This document shows positions 22,117 to 32,166 of a DNA stretch of 64,000 nt, piece after piece. The stretch is from Parietichytrium sp. I65-24A. Lineage: Eukaryota > Sar > Bigyra > Thraustochytrida > Thraustochytriidae. Made by a program: the position numbers and the translations under genes. The notes under the pieces were generated by a model. The model searched no databases. It was not told the origin of the DNA and worked only from the letters and a program-made list of their open reading frames with translations. The DNA lies in NCBI GenBank assembly GCA_012862575.1, contig BLSF01000044.1:300065-364064 (forward strand). Reading direction: 5' to 3'. How positions within the stretch are numbered: the first letter of the stretch is position 1; each line of letters begins with the position of its first letter.

Positions 22117-22923
22117 TTAGTCTCGCTTTGCAACCGGCTTCTTCTTGCTCAAGACGCCGAGCAACACACCTGCAATAGTAACCACGCCAAGGCCAACAGC
22201 TGCTTGGGGCATCTCCTCCACAAGTTTGAGGAAATCAAATCCTGGCTCCTTAGGCACGGACTTGCCCTCGTTCAAGATTTTAGCCTCCTCGGCAGTCATT
22301 TCATCGCCATCACTCTCTGGGCCTGGGCCTTCAAATCGAATAATCTCTGAGAATCGCTGAAGATGAGAGACTTCCCGCTTGCCCTTGTACTGATACATAA
22401 TGCCTTTGTGAAAATACACCAACGTCGGATACTTGCTGATCTCGAAACGCTCCTTGAGAGCGGGTTCCTCCAAGCAATTCACTTTGGCAACATTGATTTG
22501 CCCAAGCATCTCTTTGGGGTTTTTAAAAAGCAACAAACAGTCAGTCAAGCTCAGGCTTGGTGTCCATTCGCAGGGGGCACATATGACACGCTAACGCACC
22601 TTTCCCGAACTGCTCCCAAGTAGGCTGGAGAGCCTTGCTGTGCGAGCACTTGTGGGAGTAAAACATCACAAACCTGTCTCAACGAAAGGCGTCAAAGCGC
22701 GAGCCGTGTGTCACTTCATCAGCTCCCGTGTCGAGCGCACAAAAGTCAAAACAACGTACCAGTCTCCAGTGGTCGCTCCTGTCGCCGCTTGGGTCTCATG
22801 CTCAAAGCTCTTTTCTGTGAGCTCGATGACCCTTCCCAGCGCGCTCTGCACGCCGCTAAGCGCCAAGGCCAAAGCCAGGGCAAGCGCGCTCCATCTTGCT
22901 GCCCAGGAGCGCATACCACCCAT
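22117..22923 (-). CDS. thioredoxin-like ER membrane protein with degenerate CSHS active site (3 exons)
   Basis: Exons on the minus strand are 22923-22760, 22673-22600 and 22511-22117, with GT-AG introns in phases 2 and 1, giving 210 residues. The architecture equals that of its convergent neighbour: signal peptide (1-30, LALALALALSG), thioredoxin-like domain, one membrane span near the C-terminus (AAVGLGVVTIAGVLLGVL) and a short basic tail. The short middle exon restores the active-site region, which reads HKCSHSKAL, so the second Cys of CxxC is Ser (Cys64, Ser67). The KYPT cis-proline is present. It probably cannot catalyse full dithiol exchange; a holdase, substrate-binding or monothiol role is inference. 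The exon chain is my own reconstruction, supported by frame, splice sites and homology to the neighbour. Confidence 0.82.
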
Positions 22924-23327
22924 CTTCTTCCGCCTTTCCCAGCCTCAATTCGCAGTCTTCTTGCGCGTGAATTCGCCCCACGATACTAGTACGCGCACCC
23001 GCGGCCAGCGACACCAATAAAGCCAACTCGCGTTCGCTCGCAAAGGATGGCTTTGTCCTGAACACTTTTGACTATGAGCATTCTGAGCATGAGCTCCGCA
23101 AGATTCCGCAAGGTTGGATGGCGTACTCGTACAGTTACGCACATAGGATAGATACCCTTTGTCTAACACTGGCGGTGAATCCGCTCTTCGCTTTGACGAC
23201 TTGAGCCAACGAAGAGTGTTTCTTTCGAGACACACGCAGAGAATTGAAGAAGCTGGGTTTTTCTTTAAAGGACGAAAGACAGAGTGCAATGCGAAGATGA
23301 AGATTTGAAGATGATGTGTCTACATGC
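22924..23327. other. intergenic, nothing recognised
   Basis: 5' flank of the minus-strand thioredoxin-like gene and 3' flank of the minus-strand phosphoesterase. Short frames only. Confidence 0.5.
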
Positions 23328-24501
23328 TCATGGTTGGAGAAGCTGGAAATAGTCCTCTTGGTCTTTCTGAAATGTGGTAGACCAGGTGGAGGTTTCGCCT
23401 TCTGAAGTCACTTCAACGACACGCGCCCCGTGGTCGAAGGGCAAATCTGTTGCAGCTCCTTCCCAATGATGGGGGGGAGTGAAACCGCCGCAACGTCCGT
23501 AACCCAGAAAGATGCCTTCCCGGTACCCGATCCAGTCGCAATGGTGATCGTGGCCTACAAAAGTGGCAAGGACATTGCCTTGCTCCTTGAACGCTTCGAA
23601 GATTCCGCTGTTCAGTCGCGAGCAGCCAGCGATCCAATGCTTGTTCAAGAGGCGTACCAAGCCGGTGAATGGTTGAAAGTTGAATGGAAACGGCACCTTG
23701 CCAGCCTTGAGAGCGGCCGCAAAGAGACCATTTTTCCCAGCCAGTGGCACAAGCCCTTCGTATTCAGGCTGAAACGCTTCAAATGATTAGTGCTGACCTG
23801 TAATAACTAAACATTGGGAAACAAGAGTTGGACAGCACGCAAGAAAAAGGACTTACCAGTGGAATATGAAAGTACGCGAGCCCCACGGCCGATGGCGCAA
23901 GCTGCTCACTCTGAGAGAGTTTCTTGTAGCCCTCCACAGCTTCTGGAGAAAAGGTTGTGTAGCGAATCTTTTCGTCGGGAGAATTCGCTCCAGAGTCAAA
24001 GAGCCAGAGTCGCACCGTGGAGTCAGCATTTGGCTCTTCGGTGTGCCCGACCGTAAACGTGTGATCGAACCCGTTCGCTTTCGAAGAAACGCACAGCGGG
24101 AGCTGGAAAATTTTCAGCAGATCCTGCCTCGTCCATGGTGAGTGATCATCATCGTGATTTCCTGGACAGTATGTCCATGCCAAGTTCCGCTCGATGATAG
24201 GCTGGAGAACATCCATCATGACCTCGGTCAGCGAGTTTGCGTCCATGTCTTTGCACGGCCTTCCGTCCAAAATGTCACCAGTGAGAATCACAAAGTCCGG
24301 CTTCATCTTGTCTAGCACGTGCACCACGAGCTCCACATTCTTCTCCGGATGGTAGCCCTCAGCTTCGAAGTCGATCACTCTTCCGCGCGCCTCAAACGTT
24401 CGCACACCTCGCGGCCACTGGTGCAAATCTGTCAGCTGCACGATGCGAACGTTGCCGTCCCCGCGCACGTCGGGCACCGTCACGTGTCCCAGGTCCTCCA
24501 T
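23328..24501 (-). CDS. calcineurin-like metallophosphoesterase, purple-acid-phosphatase-29-like (2 exons)
   Basis: Exons 24501-23857 and 23768-23328 with an 88-bp GT-AG phase-0 intron; 361 residues from the first ATG (the frame is open to a GTG at 24537). It carries the metal-binding motif series of calcineurin-like phosphoesterases in order: QLTDLH, GDILDG, GNHDD, then on exon 2 GHDHH. The spacing and the SGAN, YFHIPL and GYGRCGG segments resemble the fungal/plant DCR2 and PAP29 group. No signal peptide is obvious, so cytosolic phosphatase action is likely; the substrate is unknown. The join HIPL-PEYEG across the intron matches the usual order in the family. Confidence 0.9.
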
Positions 24502-24740
24502 CGCTGCGCCTGAGATCCCAGCTTTCAAGCTGTGCACTCTTTCCGCGCGCTACTCGCACTCCGCCAACTTCTCCCTCTCAAACTCCCAAGGAGACTGAGA
24601 CAGAGACAGAGACAGAGGAGACTCTCTCTGGAAAGCTTACAACAAGCTTACAAGCTTGCACTATCTTGCACTGCATTTCACATTCTTACACCCTCAGTTT
24701 AGTGCTGCTTTGGTTGTAGTATTGTTGTTGTTGTCTTTAC

Positions 24741-24802
24741 AGAATTCTGAACAGTGAATTCTGAATTCTGACACTGTGAATTCTGAATTCTGAATTCTGA
24801 AT
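24741..24802. repeat. GAATTCTGAATTCTGA motif cluster
   Basis: Seven TGAATTC-type units, partly tandem with an 8-bp period. The same motif recurs at 20404-20420, about 31999-32018, 56995-57040, 62591-62606 and 63441-63456. Confidence 0.85.
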
Positions 24803-24825
24803 TTCTCAAGTTGGCCGCACCCATT

Positions 24826-24897
24826 ACTGCAACAACTGCAACAACTGCAACAACTGCAACAACTGCAACAACTGCAACAACTGCAACAACTGCAACC
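24826..24897. repeat. 9-bp tandem repeat (AACAACTGC)n
   Basis: About eight near-perfect copies immediately upstream of the GatC start. The open frame through it (Thr-Thr-Ala) has no ATG, so it is probably 5' UTR or promoter. Confidence 0.9.
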
Positions 24898-24972
24898 CAG
24901 CAACTCTGCGCGCACCCCGCGCATTGGGACAGTGGGACCGTGGGACACTGGGACGCTGTACACCGCAGAATC

Positions 24973-25362
24973 ATGCGGTGGTTGAGGGGCGCGAGCTGGT
25001 CGCTGCGCGAGCGGCTGGGATCGCAAGTAGCCCAAGGAGCACAAGGAGCACAAGGAGCGCGTTGGGAAGCGGCGGACGCGGTGGACAAGCTCGCGGTGCT
25101 GGCGCACGTCCGCGTTCCAGTGGAGTCTGCGGAGAAGTGGCGTCAGGACCTGGAGCAGATGCTCGTGTTCGCGCAGCATGTGCAAGCAGCCGCTGTCGCT
25201 GGGAAAGACTTGTCGCCGGCGGAGGCTTCCGGGAGCGCGCCGCTGAGGAAGGACGCGGTGACGGAGGGCGGGAACGCTGCGGAGATCTGCGCCATGGCGC
25301 AGCGGACGATAGACGGGCATTTCGTGGTGAAGCGATCAGCCACGCCAGGGAGTGACGAGTGA
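24973..25362 (+). CDS. GATC: Glu-tRNA(Gln) amidotransferase subunit C, organellar
   Basis: Small stabilising subunit of the GatCAB complex that converts Glu-tRNA(Gln) to Gln-tRNA(Gln) in mitochondria or plastids. First ATG at 24973; 129 residues. The N-terminus (MRWLRGASWSLRERLGSQ) is Arg/Ser-rich without acidic residues and looks like a mitochondrial presequence. The GatC helical core follows (VDKLAVLAHVRVPVES, then DLEQMLVFAQHVQAA) and the C-terminal segment LRKDAVTEGG...TIDGHFVVKR matches the family's LReD..tEg...dgyFvVPr pattern. Some longer upstream frame exists, but only as Thr/Ala repeats without ATG. Confidence 0.88.
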   Translation: MRWLRGASWSLRERLGSQVAQGAQGAQGARWEAADAVDKLAVLAHVRVPVESAEKWRQDLEQMLVFAQHVQAAAVAGKDLSPAEASGSAPLRKDAVTEGGNAAEICAMAQRTIDGHFVVKRSATPGSDE

Positions 25363-26171
25363 TACGCGGAGGCTGCTGCGAGCGGTGCCGGTGGTTGGGT
25401 GGTGGAGATAGTGCGCCAGGCGGCTGAGCCTGACGAGGGCGTCATGCTGGGCAGCCGCGAAAGCGCGATTGGTTTGTTTTGCTTGCCCCCGCTCCCTTTC
25501 AAGGATCTTCTCGGCGGTTGTATTGGAAGGGTGCGAATTCACGGAGGCTGGGCGGTCCAGTGGATAGACTCGCCCAGTCAGAAATGAGTTTGCGCGAGCC
25601 TTTTTCGAAAAATTACGAGTCAATTACAATATTTCACGTACTCAAAGTTTGAACAGCTTGGAAGTGTGCTATTTATCAAAGTTTCTATTCAAACTTCAAA
25701 TTTACCAACAATACTGCTTCCATGAGGACGAGGTAAAACTTGATCAATCCAAGCCACCTTTTGACAACTAGCCTCGGGAATCCTGAAGAGAAAAATCCTG
25801 CTGCGGTGGTGGTGCATTCGCTCCTGCACGAGTGGAAGACGTGTGTGCAAGAGCTCCGAGCGCCTCAGGAAAGAACGAATTCCGTATTGCTGATCCCAAG
25901 AGATTGGTGGCCACTGCGGCAAATGTTCGAAAAAATTTGAACAGATTTCAGGCTGTATTTCTGTTCATGAAGAAGAGATCTAAAATAAAAAAAATAAGAA
26001 TTTCAACGCATTCCTCAAGGCGTTTATCTAGTGAGTCGCCCACCTCGAGCGCAAACAAAGACAGAAGCCACCTCCGCAGAGACACTGCCACGTCTACCGG
26101 GGTTATACAAGTAGGAAGAACCCTCATTCTCCAAGAGTCAACAGGTACACACAAGTCAGGGGATTGGTTTC
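25363..26171. other. convergent 3' interval, nothing recognised
   Basis: An 809-bp gap between the 3' ends of GatC and the phosphatase-like gene. 25590-25760 and 25920-26010 are A/T-rich with several AATAAA-like strings. The frame 25832-26179 + shows no domain. Confidence 0.5.
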
Positions 26172-27149
26172 TCAGATGAGCGAGCATAAAGAGTCAAGCA
26201 CTTGATAAATGAGGGCGTATTGCCCGACACCTTCTACGAGCCAAGGATGACGCTGCCTACGAATCGCCTCAATGGCCTCCTTAACAATTTCTATCAGCTG
26301 CGATTTGAACGATTCTTCGCTGCATTCCGCAAAAAGCCCCTGCTGAGCGAGGAGCAATAAGTGCTCCCAGCAGGACAATATGGCAACGAAAGTTCCCGAC
26401 CGGCCGACTCCTCCACTGCAATTGATCATGGTCTGCCCAAAAGCAGAAGTGTCGCGAAACAGATAGACGTGCTTTACGACTGTAGCGATCGCTGTGACAT
26501 CAAAAGGCATGCCATAGTTGGGCCAATCATCAAACTGGACGTGAGCGCATTCCACAACCCGATGGTTCGGCGCAGACACGCGAAGAAGCCTGTGCTCTGC
26601 GCTCCTCGCAAAAGGCCTTGGCCCATCAATTACCTCAACCTTGACCTGTCCAAATTGCCCGGCGCTGATATAGTCAGCGCACTCCGCCCCGAATGGAGCC
26701 AAATTCACTAAAAGTTGGATATTGTTTTCTATCGCGGTGTACCAGAACACTTCCCTGGTATCAGGCTCCTCCATCGGGCCCTGTGCCACCAAAAGCACAC
26801 GACCTACAGGATTTACCACGGAGGCGTTGGAGTACCCCTTCGAGCAGCTCGCCAGCCATTGGTCGAACGGCAAAATATTGCTGAAGCGGTTTAGATCGAG
26901 ATTGGCGTTTGCGACCTCGCACTTCTTGTCCCGCATCATGGTTTGATGGCTGCTGGTGCCCCACAGCGTCTCTCTGTACGGCGAGTCCGCGCCGAGTTTC
27001 TGGTACTCCTCCTCCATTTCATCCTTGCTTCGTTGCGCGCAGACCGCTTTGATAAGCCCTTTCAGCTTGGTCATCCACGGCTCTTCGCTCCCTCTGTCTG
27101 CCGTCCCTGCGCCTCCAGGAACGGGCCCTGCTTCTGCCGCACTCTCCAT
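26172..27149 (-). CDS. protein tyrosine phosphatase-like protein, probable pseudophosphatase
   Basis: 325 residues from the ATG at 27149 (a TTG lies two codons upstream). The fold signature of classical tyrosine phosphatases is clear: NRFSNILPFD, YINAS-like YSNASVV, FWYTAIENN, then the WPD-loop and P-loop regions. Key residues differ. The WPD loop reads DDWPNYGMP, so the general-acid Asp is Asn211. The signature reads NCSGGVGRSG, so the usual His before the catalytic Cys is Asn243; Cys244 and Arg250 remain. Such changes usually cripple catalysis while keeping phosphotyrosine binding, so a pseudophosphatase is likely but inferred. The Gln-rich loop appears as VEGVGQYAL with the Gln retained. 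Soluble, no signal peptide. Confidence 0.88.
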   Translation of the reverse strand: MESAAEAGPVPGGAGTADRGSEEPWMTKLKGLIKAVCAQRSKDEMEEEYQKLGADSPYRETLWGTSSHQTMMRDKKCEVANANLDLNRFSNILPFDQWLASCSKGYSNASVVNPVGRVLLVAQGPMEEPDTREVFWYTAIENNIQLLVNLAPFGAECADYISAGQFGQVKVEVIDGPRPFARSAEHRLLRVSAPNHRVVECAHVQFDDWPNYGMPFDVTAIATVVKHVYLFRDTSAFGQTMINCSGGVGRSGTFVAILSCWEHLLLLAQQGLFAECSEESFKSQLIEIVKEAIEAIRRQRHPWLVEGVGQYALIYQVLDSLCSLI

Positions 27150-29220
27150 GCGCAATTACAAATTAGATCACACGCCTTACCGTCCCGGCATCGGCCGGCC
27201 CTCCGCACGCGCTCCACCCACCGCTCTTCTCCCTTCTCCGTTTCTCCGTTTCTACGTTTTTTCTACGTTTCTACGATTTTAGCTCACTTCTCCCTTTGCG
27301 CTTGCCGCACGTAAATTGTTTGTTTCTTCCAGGCAGCCCACCACACGCGACAACCCAGACAACACAGACAACCCACACCAAACAAACCTAAACTCTAAAT
27401 TCTACGGATCTATCATTGAGCTCTCACGCCTCTCTGCTCTCTCTGCTCTCTCTCTCTCTCTCTGCTCTCATCTGCGAGCCAAATCGTCCGAGCGAGATTA
27501 GCGAGGTGCCCGCCACCTTAGGCAGTCATAAGAAACGGCTACCGCCCTATGAAGTGGATAGGGAAGGTTGTGTGTGGGGATGAGATGGGGCGTAGGGGAT
27601 TAGAAGGGATGGGTAGAGAGTAGTGGGGATGTGGTAAGAAGTAGTGGGACGTGAATGGTGTACTAGTACAGGTAGTGTGTTTGGGGGTGTTGTAGGAATG
27701 TATTGCAGTGAGGGCAGTGCTAAACGAGCGACTCTCTCTATCTCTTTCTCTCTCTCTCCTCTCTAAGTTTATCTGCTACAAAAGCGGAAGGAAGGAGTGG
27801 AAGGAGGAAGAGGAGGAAGACAAAGAGAAGAAATGCCTATTGAAATTTACAAATTTACAAATACTTTCGTGGACCATGCACAAAAATGAAGAACAAGTAC
27901 CGGAGATACCGGAGCACTCAGTACACGCATGCTTGTTTACCAAATTCCAAATTCAAGTTTTTACAATGTACATACACTACTGATTCAGTGATTCAGTGAT
28001 TCAAAGTCAGTGAAAGTGCTTTCGCACGGAGATGCCATAGATTGCACAGACATAGACAGACCAACAACAACAGCAACAACAACAACTGGCCACAAGTTAC
28101 GTCCCGCCCATGTGTGTGTTTCCGGGACGCGCTCTATCTCCGTGTCTCCCTCTCTGTTTCTCTGTTTCTCTGTTTCTCTGTTTCTCTGTTTCTCTCCGCC
28201 AACCAATGTTGCCTCTCGTATCCTGTCATAACCTCCCGTGACTCTCGTGACGCTCGTGCTCACAGCCCGTTTGCCGAGTAAAACGGAAGCCGCTCGACGT
28301 ACGCGCGGTCGCTCGCAGGTCAAAGATGGTCAAAGTCCTCCTGCAGCAGCGAGAGAATAACTGGCGCTAGCCTTTACAACAATGGAAAGATGTGGTGTGT
28401 GGTGTCGCATTGGACGCGGGTGAGGCGCTCACCGTACACCGTACTGGTAATGCTGGCAGAGCACCACAACGATGTAAGTAAGTACTTATTTTGTCAACGA
28501 GGCCAAGCTTGACTCGGCAGCTTCGGGCCGCTCTGCACGCCGCTCCCATCCATCCCTGGTTAGTACCCAACTTCCCGTTCGCCGAGTAAGCAGTATTGAG
28601 TAAGTTACTGAGACAGCTCGTCGAGTGGGGTGCTATCGTACAGCTTCTTGCGAGACACCCCCCTTCAAGTTCCTTCCTCACCTTCCTCCCTCCTTTCCTT
28701 TTTTCCTTCTTTCCTCCCTCGCAGGCAACTCTAAGGCCCAGCGGCACGGACAATGGCAATTTTTGCGGTTAAGTGTAGTAGGCTGACATCTGTGAACACG
28801 CGAGCGAAAGCACAAGCTCCGAGATTGGTACTAGTACCAGTACAAAGCCGCCTGCGCTGGCCGCTAGCGTTTGGCATGGTTTGGAAAGCGATGTCGCAAG
28901 GAAGCCTGTAGCAGAAGATAGGATGAGAAGCAGGGCGAAAATGAAGACTACCCCCACAGAGGTAAGGGGCCAACACTGCAGCGTACGCTGCCCTCTAAAA
29001 CACCTCTACTTTTGTGCGTCTGTGAAAAGTGAACAGTGAAGATCGTTCGGGAGGAGTGGCACACCTGGCTCGGAGTGGACGTGGCGTTTTTTCGTCCTTC
29101 CTTCTCTCCGCTATTAGTAGCAAGACGGGACGGGACGTTGGAGCTCGTTAGAGTTTGTCGAGAGAGGAGAAGGATTTTTTACTACTGACACAACTTGCTT
29201 TCTTTCTAACAAAAACAACT
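27150..29220. other. 2-kb intergenic region with microsatellites
   Basis: Contains CT runs (27420-27475, 27724-27765), CAACAA repeats near 28065-28090 and an 8-bp TCTCTGTT repeat (28148-28197). Short frames (28367-28759 -, 28731-28976 -) show no domain. A TACTAGTACCAGTAC string lies near 28830. Confidence 0.55.
28148..28197. repeat. (TCTCTGTT)n tandem repeat
   Basis: About six 8-bp units, directly readable. Confidence 0.9.
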
Positions 29221-31017
29221 CTAATATCTGAACATCATACTTCTACCATGCTTGAATTTCTTCTGGGTATGATTAAAAGAGCGGCTCGCTCCTTTTCCAG
29301 CTGCAGGAAATCCTTTGGAAGCCTTTGCGGCAGGGAACTCCTTAGGGAGCTCCAACACATCCAAATAGTCATAGTGGATCCCGCCGCAATAGAGCACATT
29401 CAACGTCTTCTTCGGACTCTTACTATCAAAACATGAGATGCGCTTGAAGCCGCCCGAACAACGCTCCCATACGTGAATGCGGACATTAAAATGCTTGGAG
29501 CAGGCAGCGAGTTCAATACCGCCTCCCCACGCTGAGCTCCGCATGCGGTTTGCATAGCTCTCTACCGAGCAATTCGCATCCCATCGAACCCAATCTTTGA
29601 CCTTGGTGTCAGCAATCTTTTCCCCCGCATTCCTCCGAACCCAGTCCGCCAACGTGCGCCGCAATTCATTTGTTGACCTAAGACCAGCACTGTGTCCCAA
29701 ACCATGACGGAGTGAGTGATACAAGCAGGACCCATCCCCGGGTTGGTGCCGTACCCTTGCCTGATGCGACTTTATGCGAACATTACCCCCGTCCCCGCCA
29801 ATATCTACAATGCCCCTTCGCTTTTGTGCATCAGGATGATTTTCTCTTGCCTTTTTGTAGTACGGGCACGAGTCTGTTGGGTGCTTGCCATCACATTTGT
29901 CGCATGTGGTAGACTTGGAGCTTGAAACCACCTCCTCTCGGGCCCTTTTCTTATTCTTCTCCTTTCTCTTCCCTTCGGATTCCAAGGCCTTGCTCGCAAC
30001 CGGCTTGCTCTCTAGTGCTTCCTTTTCAGCCTTCGACGTTGAGCTATCTCCTTCTCTATACTTTTCAATAAAAAGCGACACTTGCTTATAGTTCAACTGA
30101 GCAATCAAGTTTTTCGGGTACCCCGACCGTTTCGCAATGCTTATGGCTGTTTTTCGTTCAAGAAAACGAGCAGAAGCGTCGCCAGACCACCCATACTTTT
30201 TCTCGATCAACGCTTCCAAAGCGTCGATTCTGCTCACGTATTTCTGAATAAATTCAACCACATACACATTCAAGTCATCTGTAGAATCAAACCTACCAGC
30301 GTAAGCCTCCCGCAGGCGGCGGGTACAACGCTTCAGCTTCTTCATGTCTTCCCGGCAGACAACGTTCTTTTCTGAGAACTTTGCCTTTTTGTTGGACTTG
30401 TCTGCTGCGGAAGAGTCCTCCACTTTACGTTTTTTCACAGGCTCAGTGCAAAGGGCTGCATCGCTTTGTTTGAGCACTGTGTCAGTAGTTTCTTGAGACT
30501 GACTTGGCTCTGGTCCAGACGCTTTTGCGCTTTCCTTCTTGTCTGAAAACTGTTGCTCTGCACACTCCTTCGGCTCACTTGCCTTTGCTAGAGCACACGC
30601 AGCTTCAGACTGGGTGCTTTCCGATTCTTTCGGGTTCTCTTCGCAGGAAGAAGAACCAGTTTCCTCTGATTCCCCACGTTTAGCTGCATCTGCTGGCAAG
30701 ACTGGCTCTTCTGCAGAGCAGCTCGCAACTTTTTCCTGAGCAACGCCAATGTCCTTGCCAAGTAAGGTCTCCTGAGCTTCCGTCTTGGTCTTGGTCTTTT
30801 CGTGCTTTGTTGGGGCAAAAGCGTCCGCAATTCCATCAACTGATGTCATTTCGTCAGTCTCTGACCCGGAAGACTGCGAGGAACCCGACGAAGCGTTCAC
30901 CAGAGACTTGGTAACGCAACTTTTGCAGCGCCTCGCGCTCTTCTTCTTCAGCTGCGAATTTGAGAACGCCGTTTTTTCCAGCTCATCGGCGCACTGCGCG
31001 CACACTAGAAGCGACAT
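29221..31017 (-). CDS. OTU-domain cysteine protease with N-terminal Stc1-like and central CCHC-like zinc fingers
   Basis: Putative deubiquitinase, 598 residues from the ATG at 31017 (the frame continues to a GTG). Residues 1-34 form a C-x2-C...FS-x2-QL-x-KK...C-x2-C finger resembling Stc1-type modules. An acidic/Ser disordered region of about 180 residues follows, then a helical block (about 225-330) and a zinc-knuckle-like segment CDKC-DGKHPTDSC. The C-terminal OTU domain has PGDGSCLYHSL (Asp428, Cys431) and GGIHYDYLD (His548), giving the Asp/Cys/His triad. The finger modules suggest recruitment to nucleic acid or protein partners; substrates are unknown. Long 5' flank with a GTACTCGAGTACCGGT motif near 31206-31221. 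Confidence 0.88.
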   Translation of the reverse strand: MSLLVCAQCADELEKTAFSNSQLKKKSARRCKSCVTKSLVNASSGSSQSSGSETDEMTSVDGIADAFAPTKHEKTKTKTEAQETLLGKDIGVAQEKVASCSAEEPVLPADAAKRGESEETGSSSCEENPKESESTQSEAACALAKASEPKECAEQQFSDKKESAKASGPEPSQSQETTDTVLKQSDAALCTEPVKKRKVEDSSAADKSNKKAKFSEKNVVCREDMKKLKRCTRRLREAYAGRFDSTDDLNVYVVEFIQKYVSRIDALEALIEKKYGWSGDASARFLERKTAISIAKRSGYPKNLIAQLNYKQVSLFIEKYREGDSSTSKAEKEALESKPVASKALESEGKRKEKNKKRAREEVVSSSKSTTCDKCDGKHPTDSCPYYKKARENHPDAQKRRGIVDIGGDGGNVRIKSHQARVRHQPGDGSCLYHSLRHGLGHSAGLRSTNELRRTLADWVRRNAGEKIADTKVKDWVRWDANCSVESYANRMRSSAWGGGIELAACSKHFNVRIHVWERCSGGFKRISCFDSKSPKKTLNVLYCGGIHYDYLDVLELPKEFPAAKASKGFPAAGKGASRSFNHTQKKFKHGRSMMFRY

Positions 31018-32166
31018 TTTTCCCCGCGGTCCTCTCACAAATACTCTCTTTGTTTTTGCTTGCACGCTTTCTCTCTTCCTCTCTATGGTACCGTGGGCGC
31101 ACTCTTCCGCAAGTCTGTCAAATGAGAGGTACGACAGACTCGCCGCGTGTGTAGCCGTGCGCGTATGTCACGGGGTCCGCGGTCGAGCTTAGGTGGGAGG
31201 AGTAGTACTCGAGTACCGGTCGGTAGTCGTGGTTGTTCGTGTGACTTGTTGATTGACTTGGTGTACTTAGTGAGTGAAAGAGAATGTGAGGAATGAAACG
31301 AGTGGAATTGGGTCACCGGCGCGCCCGTCGGGACCTGCTTTTTAAGAGCTATGTGTTTATGATGATAGTGCTAGTCGGTCTGGAGGTGGGATGCATCTCG
31401 GTCAAGTGGGTGGAGGTAATTTTCGGCTATTGAATACAGTAGTGCCACGTATTCATCGAGAAAGAATGGTTGGTGGCGATTGCACGTGAGGAGGAAAAAC
31501 GCCAGGCATGAGGCATAGGAGCGAATATCGTTTATACTGGGAGTTACAGTCTCACCGGTAACAAATACAAGAGTTTCCAACGTCTAATTGAGTACTATAT
31601 ATTTCTAGAGATGGCTACAGTCCAGTGGTACTCTATTGTATGGGTTATTAGGTAGGTAAAGTGTACTGTGTACTGTGAGACAAAGGCTTGGTTCTCATAT
31701 GACTTGAGGCCTACCGAGTACCAGGTCCAACAGCTGGCGGCGAGGCAACTTCTTTATCTTCAGAAGAGACTTTGCAGTTGCCTGCACCAAACGAGTAGCA
31801 GCTCAAATGAGCAGCAATCGCCCTTCGCCCATTAAAAGGCACAAGCGACTCAGAGCCGGCTCGCTCACTTCAACAACCCCAACCCAAGAACCCAAGAACC
31901 CGAGAACCCCAAAATATCCAGGAACCGACTTCGTAGCTGGCTAGCTTCAACCCCACCATGCTACGTTGGTCCTAGTGATCCTACTGCGAATCTTTGACAG
32001 AGAATTCTGAATTCTGAATCTTTGCATCGAACGTCCCCTGCGAGGACAGTCTTCTCCTCAAACATACATACACACACAAAGTCAAAGTTAGCAGTCTCGT
32101 AAAGGCATACGCTAGAGGGTTACGCGCTGGTTTTGGTTTTGGTTTTGGTTTTGGTGTGTTGGTGTG
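31018..32166. promoter_or_regulatory. divergent interval OTU / GH31 with repeats
   Basis: Divergent starts at 31017 (-) and 32167 (+). Contains GTACTCGAGTACCGGT (about 31206-31221), TACCGAGTACCAGG (31715-31727), GAATTCTGAATTCTGA (about 31999-32018) and a GGTTTT repeat (32126-32156) just before the glycosidase start. No gene seen. Confidence 0.5.
32126..32156. repeat. (GGTTTT)n repeat 10 bp before GH31 start
   Basis: Four to five GGTTTT units ending just upstream of the ATG at 32167. Confidence 0.9.

Larger units (their letters stand above)
24502..24972. promoter_or_regulatory. divergent interval phosphoesterase / GatC, with repeats
   Basis: Contains GAGACAGAGACAGAG repeats (24593-24625), a cluster of GAATTCTGA units (about 24741-24802) and a nonamer tandem repeat (24826-24897). 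It lies between two divergent starts and so must include both promoters. Confidence 0.5.
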
